From Paludibacter sp. (lineage in GTDB: Bacteria > Bacteroidota > Bacteroidia > Bacteroidales > Paludibacteraceae), in the NCBI GenBank assembly GCA_024709185.1, contig JANJXE010000230.1, positions 1 through 10,841 of the forward strand: DNA of 10,841 nucleotides, in the 5' to 3' direction. Below the pieces are notes generated by a model. The model did not search any database. It had not been told where the DNA came from and was given only the letters and a program-made list of their open reading frames with translations. This document shows positions 1 to 4,554 of the stretch, in pieces. How positions within the stretch are numbered: position 1 is the stretch's first letter; each line of letters begins with the position of its first letter. A program made the position numbers and the translations under genes.

Positions 1-337
1 CCTGATTAAGTAGCGATTTGGGAGAATTTGCCAGCAGTTTTGCTTCAATGTCTTTTCGCATTACATCGACTTCTGTCTGCGTAAGCACTTTCCGGGTGCG
101 ATACACATCATTCCCGCTGCCGGTTACAATCTCCAACGTAAATGTGCTGTCGGTGCTTTGATAAAGATAAGCCTCTATAAAGTCTTTGTATTCAGTGAAA
201 TATGCTATTTTCTCCGCTATCGTAGCATCTATTGATCGCACTCTTCCGGCTGCATCAAATGAAATCTGTTTTTCCTGTGCCACCATGTGTAAAGTGCTTA
301 ACAGGATTAGTGCTATCAGTAAACTAACTTTTTTCAT
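1..337 (-). CDS. Exported protein of unknown function (N-terminal part, cut by window edge)
   Basis: The reverse strand reads open from an ATG at 337 down to position 1, giving 112 complete codons with no stop; the C-terminus lies outside the window. The protein starts MKKVSLLIALILLSTLHMVA followed by QEKQ, which is a clear signal peptide: two lysines, a hydrophobic core of about 14 residues, and probable signal peptidase I cleavage after Ala20, leaving an N-terminal Gln as is common in Bacteroidota. It is therefore probably periplasmic, or membrane-attached through a part not seen. The mature part is polar and looks like an alpha/beta fold, with no cysteines and no motif I recognise. Downstream domains could change the picture. 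It is transcribed away from the glutathione peroxidase gene, across a 203-bp divergent intergenic region. A -7-like element (TACTTTTA on the minus strand, 379 to 372) sits about 35 bp upstream of the start, but no well-spaced -33 TTG accompanies it. No function is assigned. Confidence 0.8.
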   Translation of the reverse strand, partial: MKKVSLLIALILLSTLHMVAQEKQISFDAAGRVRSIDATIAEKIAYFTEYKDFIEAYLYQSTDSTFTLEIVTGSGNDVYRTRKVLTQTEVDVMRKDIEAKLLANSPKSLLNQ

Positions 338-379
338 GTGTAATCTAATTTTGAGTTTAAAAATGCCGCAGTAAAAGTA

Positions 380-408
380 TTGATTTCTGAACAATCTGCT
401 TATCTTTG
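380..408 (+). promoter_or_regulatory. Bacteroidota-type promoter for gpx-rimM
   Basis: TATCTTTG at 401-408 matches the Bacteroidota -7 consensus TAnnTTTG exactly, and a TTG at 380-382 lies 18 bp upstream of it, slightly short for the -33 element. Transcription would start near 413-415 and leave a leader of roughly 125 nt before the gpx ATG at 541. I saw no other match to the -7 consensus closer to the gene. Within the leader I see no clear hairpin, riboswitch-like structure or small ORF with a convincing start. Confidence 0.5.
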
Positions 409-540
409 CCGTTGATAAAGCTGTAATTTAATTTCATTCTTAACAAACATAAAAAGGGGTTCGGTCAGTTAATTAATGCCTGAGAAGTGTCGGCCTTATC
501 ATTGACCCTAATTCCTGTAAACATTTTAAAAACCATTTTT

Positions 541-1077
541 ATGAAACACTTTTTTTTAGTCGTCGTTATGAGTCTTTTTGTGACCGGAACGTTGCATGCT
601 CAGGGGATTTATGCTTTTAAAGTAAATGATATTAACGGAAATCCGGTGTCGCTTGATCAATACAAAGGTAAAGTGGTGATGATTGTGAATGTGGCCAGTA
701 AATGCGGGCTTACCAAGCAATACGAAGGTCTTGAAATCTTGTACAAAAAATACAAGGACAAAGGTTTTGTTATTCTGGGCTTCCCCTGCAATCAGTTTAT
801 GGGGCAGGAGCCCGGTACCGAAGCCGAGATCCTGGAGTTTTGCACAGTGAATTACGGAGTTACCTTTCCGATGTTTTCAAAAATTGAGGTGAATGGCGAT
901 GGTACACACGCCCTGTATCAGTATTTGAAAAAGAAATTACCCGGCACAGGAAGTAAGTCTGACATCGAGTGGAATTTTGCAAAATTTCTGATTGATCGTG
1001 ACGGCAAGCCCGTAGAACGTTTCAATCCTCGTACAAAGCCGGAAGATACCGTTCAGTCGATTGAAAAATTGTTATGA
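541..1077 (+). CDS. gpx: Exported cysteine-type glutathione peroxidase (thiol peroxidase)
   Basis: This is a 178-residue member of the glutathione peroxidase family, which reduces H2O2 and organic or lipid hydroperoxides. Residues 1-20 form a signal peptide (MKHFFLVVVMSLF..., probable cleavage after LHA), so the enzyme is predicted to act outside the cytoplasm. The catalytic tetrad is visible: Cys55 in NVASKCGLT (cysteine, not selenocysteine), Gln89 in GQEPGT, and Trp144-Asn145 in WNFAKF. Cys83 lies in the family signature FPCNQF. Cys101 (EILEFC) is where the resolving cysteine sits in thioredoxin-dependent plant-type family members, so by analogy a thioredoxin-like protein rather than glutathione is the likely reductant. 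The reading frame extends upstream to a GTG at 487, but that would bury the signal peptide, so the ATG at 541 is preferred. The stop overlaps the rimM start (ATGA), implying co-transcription and probable translational coupling. Confidence 0.93.
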   Translation: MKHFFLVVVMSLFVTGTLHAQGIYAFKVNDINGNPVSLDQYKGKVVMIVNVASKCGLTKQYEGLEILYKKYKDKGFVILGFPCNQFMGQEPGTEAEILEFCTVNYGVTFPMFSKIEVNGDGTHALYQYLKKKLPGTGSKSDIEWNFAKFLIDRDGKPVERFNPRTKPEDTVQSIEKLL

Positions 1078-1592
1078 TAGTAAAGGAAAAGCTTGTGCCG
1101 GTTGGGCAATTAATGAAGCCACACGGGATACATGGCGAAATGACGTTCGAGTTTAGCTCGGATGTGTTCGACCGCGAAAAAATTCCTTTTTTCATATTGG
1201 AAATTGATGGCATCATGGTGCCTTTCAAGGTTCAGAATTACCGTATTCGTTCGTCGTCGTCGGCTCTTTTGCAATTGAAGAGTATCGATTCGGAAGAAAA
1301 GGCACGAGCGATATGTGGATCAACTGTTTATGTTTCCGACGAATACCTTAGTCAAATGGAGGATGATGAGATGGAAGTGCAGTATTTTCAGGGTTTTACA
1401 CTGGTCGATGTCGCTTCGGGATGGACAGGAACCATCACCGAAGTGGATGAAACGACCGAAAATGTGCTGTTTGTGGTGATGCAGGAAGACGACGAATTCC
1501 TGATTCCTGCCAGTCCCGACTATATCGTGAAAGTGGACCACGACAAGCGAATTATTACCATGGAATTGCCCGGCGGGTTGCTGGAGTTGTAA
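1074..1592 (+). CDS. rimM: Ribosome maturation factor RimM
   Basis: RimM is a 30S-subunit assembly factor that binds ribosomal protein S19 and helps mature the 16S rRNA head domain in the cytoplasm. The 172-residue length is normal for the family. The N-terminal RimM domain (about residues 5-95) has the hallmark beginning VGQLMKPHGIHGE (residues 10-22). A C-terminal PRC-barrel domain (about 100-170) starts near YFQGFTLVD and ends with FLIPASPDYIVKVD and the terminal LPGGLLEL, close to the usual LPEGLL ending. The ATG at 1074 overlaps the gpx stop codon by 4 bp. In many bacteria rimM sits with rpsP, trmD and rplS; here none of these is adjacent, and its only operon partner in view is a periplasmic peroxidase. 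The gene converges on the acyltransferase gene with a 6-bp gap. Confidence 0.95.
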   Translation: MIVKEKLVPVGQLMKPHGIHGEMTFEFSSDVFDREKIPFFILEIDGIMVPFKVQNYRIRSSSSALLQLKSIDSEEKARAICGSTVYVSDEYLSQMEDDEMEVQYFQGFTLVDVASGWTGTITEVDETTENVLFVVMQEDDEFLIPASPDYIVKVDHDKRIITMELPGGLLEL

Positions 1593-1598
1593 CTCAAC

Positions 1599-2417
1599 TC
1601 ACTTCATCGCATACACAATGTCTTTTACCCAGGCTGCCCATTCGGCCTGGGTTTTACTTTTGTCAAACGTTTGCCAGGGTATCGCCTTGCCGATTTTAAT
1701 GGTGAACGTACTGCCACGTTGCTTGAACATTTCATCCGACAAATACATCATTTCAATATTAAATTTTATTCCCAGGAACTTGCGAATACGTGCCAGATTG
1801 TAAAAAAAGTTGGAATTGCGGCCTTCAAAATAAATGGGCACGACATCACGTTTGTATTGTACAGCTTTCGCGATAAAATTCTTTTTCCATTCAGGATCCA
1901 CTATTTGCCCGTTGATTTTACGCGAACACATACCTGCAGGATAGGTCACCAGGTGGTTGTCGGAATTGTACAAATCGTCCATCATTTGGGCGTGAAGTTT
2001 CGATTGGGAGCCCAGCTTATTGACCGGGATAAACATTTCCTTCAGCGGTTCGAGGTTCGTAAGCAGGTCGTTGGAGAAAAACCGAACCTTGCCATCATAC
2101 TCACGACCGATTAAATAACCGGTGGCCATCCCATCGAGGCCTCCCAGTGGATGATTGCTGGCAAAAATATACCTTCCATCTTTCGGGGGGAGGTTCTCGC
2201 GACCGAAAATCTGAGTTTTAATTCCCATGAATTTCAATCCTTCTTCAATAAATTCCAGGTTCTTAGCCGTGGGATGATCTACAAAAAACTGATTGATCTC
2301 TTCCTGATGCACGATTTTTTTCAGGTAATTAACCAGAAATTTAGGCACTTTTTTGTTTTTTGCGCGTTGTTTTACGACCTGGTCGATATCTATTTTGATA
2401 ATGGAATGTGACTTCAT
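1599..2417 (-). CDS. PlsC-like lysophospholipid acyltransferase family protein
   Basis: This 272-residue protein belongs to the lysophospholipid acyltransferase (PlsC/LPLAT) superfamily, which moves acyl groups from acyl-ACP or acyl-CoA to a lipid hydroxyl at the cytoplasmic membrane face. Motif I is FASNHPLGGLDG, with His89 and Asp95 as the probable catalytic pair. Further blocks are FFSNDLL...FIPVNKLGSQSK (motif II region), TYPAGMCSRK (in the place of the usual FPEG motif III), and VVPIYFEGRNSNFF (motif IV). Motif I is HX5D rather than the classical HX4D, placing it in the 'NHPLGGLDG' subgroup common in Bacteroidota rather than among standard AGPAT enzymes. It has no obvious transmembrane segment and has a basic N-terminus. 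The acceptor is unknown: lysophosphatidic acid is possible, but so are the amino-acid lipids (glycine or ornithine lipids) of this phylum, whose O-acyltransferases are PlsC-like. The ATG at 2417 fits a consensus promoter just upstream. It is divergent from mraZ. Confidence 0.85.
   Translation of the reverse strand: MKSHSIIKIDIDQVVKQRAKNKKVPKFLVNYLKKIVHQEEINQFFVDHPTAKNLEFIEEGLKFMGIKTQIFGRENLPPKDGRYIFASNHPLGGLDGMATGYLIGREYDGKVRFFSNDLLTNLEPLKEMFIPVNKLGSQSKLHAQMMDDLYNSDNHLVTYPAGMCSRKINGQIVDPEWKKNFIAKAVQYKRDVVPIYFEGRNSNFFYNLARIRKFLGIKFNIEMMYLSDEMFKQRGSTFTIKIGKAIPWQTFDKSKTQAEWAAWVKDIVYAMK
1627..1658 (+). terminator. Possible intrinsic terminator for gpx-rimM, antisense inside the convergent gene
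   Basis: ACCCAGGC (1627-1634) and GCCTGGGT (1645-1652) form an 8-bp GC-rich stem with a 10-nt loop. On the plus strand it is followed by TTTACTTTTG. It starts 35 bp after the rimM stop, in the right orientation for rimM, and lies within the last codons of the convergent acyltransferase gene. The T tract is interrupted by AC and the loop is large, so the call is tentative; the palindrome could be a by-product of coding sequence. Confidence 0.4.
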
Positions 2418-2446
2418 GAGTGTGTATTTGTTGCTGTTTCAGTCCG

Positions 2447-2479
2447 CAAAAATAATAAAAAAACCCGTATCAACATCAA
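2447..2479 (-). promoter_or_regulatory. Promoter of the acyltransferase gene (Bacteroidota -33/-7 type)
   Basis: Read on the minus strand, TATTTTTG (2454 to 2447) matches TAnnTTTG exactly. A TTG (2479 to 2477) lies 22 bp upstream, near the ideal spacing; a second TTG (2473 to 2471) has a 16-bp spacer. Transcription would begin near 2441, leaving a leader of about 25 nt before the ATG at 2417. The -33 element lies inside a palindrome (2467-2488), which could serve as an operator. Confidence 0.55.
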
Positions 2480-2488
2480 TGTTGAAAC
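2467..2488. repeat. Palindrome overlapping the acyltransferase -33 element
   Basis: TCAACATCAATGTTGA (2470-2485) has 7-bp perfect arms around a CA centre. After one mismatch (2469/2486) the symmetry continues for two more pairs (GT at 2467-2468, AC at 2487-2488). It covers the TTG candidates of the minus-strand promoter, which is a typical position for a repressor site. The regulator is unknown. Confidence 0.5.
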
Positions 2489-2504
2489 TGGAACGGTTAG
2501 GGTG

Positions 2505-2524
2505 TAATCGGTTTAAAAGTTATC
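2505..2524 (+). repeat. 20-bp imperfect direct repeat, copy 1
   Basis: TAATCGGTTTAAAAGTTATC matches the sequence at 2642-2661 at 17 of 20 positions, in the same orientation, with a 137-bp offset. Its right end runs into TTATCAACA (2520-2528), which is one mismatch from the DnaA-box consensus TTATNCACA. Confidence 0.5.
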
Positions 2525-2641
2525 AACACTGAAATTTTCCCCCACTTTGATGTAAAATACAGTCATTTTGTAAAAATAGAATCTTAATCAATTGATAAAC
2601 AATATAATATAATTTAATATTAAACTCAGATTTCCTGTTGA

Positions 2642-2661
2642 TAATCCGTTAAAAAGTTGTC
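2642..2661 (+). repeat. 20-bp imperfect direct repeat, copy 2
   Basis: TAATCCGTTAAAAAGTTGTC is the partner of copy 1 (differences at the 6th, 10th and 16th positions). Its left end overlaps TGTTGATAA (2636-2644), the reverse complement of the TTATCAACA next to copy 1. The two copies therefore flank the AT-rich centre, with the nine-mer on the outer-right of copy 1 and the outer-left of copy 2. Confidence 0.5.
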
Positions 2662-2695
2662 GGAATCACCTTTATATCTGTTGAAAAATATTTTA

Positions 2696-2715
2696 GTGGG
2701 GAATTGTGGGGAATT
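2696..2715 (+). promoter_or_regulatory. Probable MraZ operator: tandem GTGGGGAATT boxes
   Basis: Two identical 10-bp units lie head to tail (2696-2705 and 2706-2715), 48 bp before the mraZ ATG. MraZ proteins in Escherichia coli and mollicutes are known to bind direct repeats with a GTGGG-type core spaced by one helical turn in front of their own operon, and the spacing and core seen here fit. Only two clear units are present; the decamers on either side do not match. The second box overlaps the presumed -33 element, so bound MraZ should block transcription. Confidence 0.75.
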
Positions 2716-2737
2716 AGAAAATCTTTTTATACTTTTA
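2704..2737 (+). promoter_or_regulatory. Promoter of the mraZ/dcw operon
   Basis: TTG at 2704-2706 and TACTTTTA at 2730-2737 (one mismatch from TAnnTTTG) are separated by 23 bp, a good Bacteroidota -33/-7 arrangement. Transcription would start near 2743, leaving a leader of about 20 nt. The TTG spans the junction of the two MraZ boxes, which suggests autoregulation. A strong Shine-Dalgarno sequence is not visible before the ATG at 2764. Confidence 0.6.
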
Positions 2738-2763
2738 CACTTGGAAAAACAGGTTCAAAAATT

Positions 2764-3216
2764 ATGTCCACATTCATAGGAAAATACGAGGTAAAAGCTG
2801 ATATCAAGGGAAGAGTTTTCATTCCTTCGGCATATCGTAAGCTATTGCCTGAAACCGATCGCGACAGGTTGGTGATGCGTCGCGATACCGACAACGACTG
2901 CCTGGTGATGTATCCTGTGCCGGTGTGGAACGCCAAAGTGGAAGAGCTTAAGTCGGCACTCGACGAGTGGAATCCGGAAGATCAGCTCATGCTTATGCAC
3001 TACGTTTCGGAAGCCGAATGGGTGGATATCGACAGTCAGGGGCGTGTGCTCATTTCACGGAGGCACCTGCAGGAGATTGGTGTGGAAAGCACCGAAATGC
3101 TGTTTGTGGGCATGATCGATCGCTTTGTTTTGTGGGGAAAGCCTAATTATGAAAAGGCAGGTGTTCCGCGTCAGCAGCTGGCCGATCGTCTGAAAGAAAA
3201 AATGATGAGGAAATAA
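2764..3216 (+). CDS. mraZ: Transcriptional regulator MraZ
   Basis: MraZ is a DNA-binding protein of the AbrB/MazE-like fold that forms ring-shaped oligomers and controls its own dcw operon; it is the usual first gene of the cluster. The 150-residue length is typical. Two tandem MraZ/SpoVT-AbrB domains are visible, each with the family DxxGR signature: Asp13-Gly16-Arg17 in DIKGRVFIPSAYR, and Asp90-Gly93-Arg94 in DSQGRVLIS. The ATG at 2764 is chosen because the protein then begins MSTFIGKYEVKADIKGR, as in relatives. An in-frame TTG at 2704 would lie in the operator and add 20 unrelated residues. The rsmH gene follows after 3 bp. Tandem boxes upstream are the likely binding sites. Confidence 0.95.
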   Translation: MSTFIGKYEVKADIKGRVFIPSAYRKLLPETDRDRLVMRRDTDNDCLVMYPVPVWNAKVEELKSALDEWNPEDQLMLMHYVSEAEWVDIDSQGRVLISRRHLQEIGVESTEMLFVGMIDRFVLWGKPNYEKAGVPRQQLADRLKEKMMRK

Positions 3217-3219
3217 ACG

Positions 3220-4140
3220 ATGGAAGAACGAGTGTACCATACCCCGGCTTTGTTGTCGGAGTGCATCGAAGGGTTGGCTATTAAACCCGATGGGGTGTAT
3301 GTCGATTGTACCTTTGGAGGTGGTGGACATTCGAAAGCCATCCTCGAGCGGCTGGGTCGAGATGGGCGCTTGTTTGGTTTCGATCAGGATACGGATGCTT
3401 TCCGTAACCGGCTGGATGACACGCGTTTCACCTTTGTGAACGGAAACTTCCGTTACCTGCAGAATTTTATGGATTACTACGGTATTGGCAAGGTCGATGG
3501 CATTTTAGCCGACCTCGGTGTGTCGTTTCATCATTTTGATGAAGCCGATCGTGGGTTCTCCTTTCGTTTCGATGGCGAACTGGATATGCGCATGAACCAG
3601 CAATCGAAACGTACTGCTGCATCAATCCTGAATACCTATACTGCTGAACAGCTGGCAGATGTGTTTTACCTCTACGGTGAGCTGCACAATTCGCGTAAAC
3701 TGGCGCAAGCAGTTTTGAAACGTCGTGAAGCGGGTGAAATCCGTCTGATCGCCGAATTTTCAGAATTGATGAAACCATTTTTCTCCCGTGAAAAAGAAAA
3801 AAAAGACCTGTCGCGCGTTTTTCAGGCCCTGCGCATTGAAGTGAATGATGAGATGGCAGCGCTGCGCGAAATGCTTCTGCAAAGTGTTGATTTGCTGAAG
3901 AAAGATGGGCGACTCGTTGTGCTTACCTATCATTCGCTGGAAGACCGCCTGGTTAAGAATTTTATTAAAACGGGTAATTTTGAGGGTAAGCAGGAGAAAG
4001 ATTTTTACGGAAATGTACTTGCGCCATTGGTTGCGATCAATACCAGAGTCATGGTGGCGTCGGATGAGGAAGTTGCCGCTAATCCACGATCGCGGAGTGC
4101 AAAACTACGAATAGCCGGAATGAAGAGAAGACCGGCATAA
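3220..4140 (+). CDS. rsmH: 16S rRNA m4C1402 methyltransferase RsmH (MraW)
   Basis: RsmH is a cytoplasmic S-adenosylmethionine-dependent enzyme that N4-methylates cytidine 1402 in the decoding site of 16S rRNA. At 306 residues it has normal length. The start MEERVYHTPALLSE is typical of the family. The SAM-binding motif I DCTFGGGGHS spans residues 29-38, followed by GFDQD (53-57). The family block around ADLGVSFHHFD (97-107) leads into GFSFRFDGELDMRM, and the protein ends with NPRSRSAKLRIAGMKRR. The helical insert domain lies in the middle. 'DLGVSFHHFD' replaces the more common DLGVSSxQxD, a small local deviation outside the SAM loop. A GAGG at 3207-3210 before the ATG is one of the few Shine-Dalgarno-like sequences in the window. 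It lies 3 bp after mraZ, as in most bacteria. Confidence 0.97.
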   Translation: MEERVYHTPALLSECIEGLAIKPDGVYVDCTFGGGGHSKAILERLGRDGRLFGFDQDTDAFRNRLDDTRFTFVNGNFRYLQNFMDYYGIGKVDGILADLGVSFHHFDEADRGFSFRFDGELDMRMNQQSKRTAASILNTYTAEQLADVFYLYGELHNSRKLAQAVLKRREAGEIRLIAEFSELMKPFFSREKEKKDLSRVFQALRIEVNDEMAALREMLLQSVDLLKKDGRLVVLTYHSLEDRLVKNFIKTGNFEGKQEKDFYGNVLAPLVAINTRVMVASDEEVAANPRSRSAKLRIAGMKRRPA

Positions 4141-4179
4141 TAAAGAGTACGGAATTAAAAAAGGTGTAAGTCAACGGTA

Positions 4180-4554
4180 ATGAAACGACTGATAGAGAGA
4201 ATAAAGCAAAATGAGGATTTTCAGGATATCGTATCGAGCAGTCCGCGCGACATTCTCAACGGCAACATCCTGACAAAACGCTTTTTTCGTCGTCAGTATT
4301 TGCTGATTGCCCTGGTAGTATTTCTCGCAGTGGTGTATATCAACAACCGCTACGAAAGTGAAAAGATGATGACGCGCATCAGCGCATTGAAAAAGGACAT
4401 TCAGGATGCACGGTACGAATCGCTGACCATCTCGGCCGAACTGGCCGAAATTACCCGACAGTCGAGTATCGAAGAGCTCCTGCATAACAAAAACATGCAA
4501 CTCAAACCAGGGCAGCAATCGCCCATTGTGATAGAAACAGCAAGCCATGACTGA
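4180..4554 (+). CDS. ftsL: FtsL-like septal division protein
   Basis: This small bitopic membrane protein of 124 residues occupies the ftsL slot between rsmH and ftsI. It has a polar cytoplasmic N-terminus of about 39 residues ending in KRFFRRQ, one transmembrane helix (about 40-55, YLLIALVVFLAVVYIN), and a periplasmic region with a predicted coiled coil (about 58-95, ESEKMMTRISALKKDIQDAR...). This is the FtsL/FtsB plan, in which the coiled coil pairs with FtsB and links FtsQ to the FtsW-FtsI synthase. Primary sequence similarity to proteobacterial FtsL is low; the call relies on topology and position and on resemblance to the Bacteroidota FtsL group (YINNRYESE just after the membrane helix). 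The stop overlaps the ftsI start by 8 bp. The 39 bp before it show nothing clear. Confidence 0.85.
   Translation: MKRLIERIKQNEDFQDIVSSSPRDILNGNILTKRFFRRQYLLIALVVFLAVVYINNRYESEKMMTRISALKKDIQDARYESLTISAELAEITRQSSIEELLHNKNMQLKPGQQSPIVIETASHD

Larger units (their letters stand above)
2418..2763. other. 346-bp divergent intergenic region between acyltransferase and mraZ
   Basis: No gene is supported here. From left to right it holds the acyltransferase promoter and its palindrome, one copy of a 20-bp repeat with an embedded TATCAACA, a C5 tract (2539-2543), a very AT-rich segment, the second repeat copy, the tandem MraZ-type boxes and the mraZ promoter. Positions 2571-2620 contain only 5 G/C in 50 bases, and 2601-2624 is pure A/T, ending in the 12-bp palindrome TTTAATATTAAA (2613-2624). 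TATCAACA occurs at 2468-2475 and 2521-2528 and inverted (TGTTGATA) at 2636-2643; TGTTGAAA occurs at 2480-2487 and 2679-2686. The region is long and patterned compared with every other junction in the window. Confidence 0.75.

Noticed and set aside
186..374. 62-codon plus-strand open frame near the left edge
   Set aside because: It is antisense to the start of the exported-protein gene, whose signal peptide is convincing; its own translation has no features.
487..540. Upstream GTG start extending the glutathione peroxidase by 18 residues
   Set aside because: It would place non-signal residues before a well-formed signal peptide that begins at the ATG at 541.
1584..1600. GAGTTG-N5-CAACTC hairpin spanning the rimM stop codon as a bidirectional terminator
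   Set aside because: The stem has only 6 bp of moderate GC and no T tract follows on either strand; the stronger hairpin at 1627-1652 fits better.
2539..2545. CCCCCAC (GTGGGGG on the minus strand) as a third, distant MraZ box
   Set aside because: It is a single inverted core about 150 bp from the tandem boxes, without a neighbour one helical turn away; MraZ recognition needs direct repeats.
2704..2763. Upstream TTG start extending MraZ by 20 residues
   Set aside because: The TTG lies in the operator/promoter and the extra residues do not resemble MraZ N-termini; the ATG at 2764 gives the normal 150-residue protein.
3309..3316. TACCTTTG inside rsmH as an internal promoter -7 box
   Set aside because: It encodes the conserved CTFGG of the SAM motif, and the nearest TTG candidates are not at a suitable distance.
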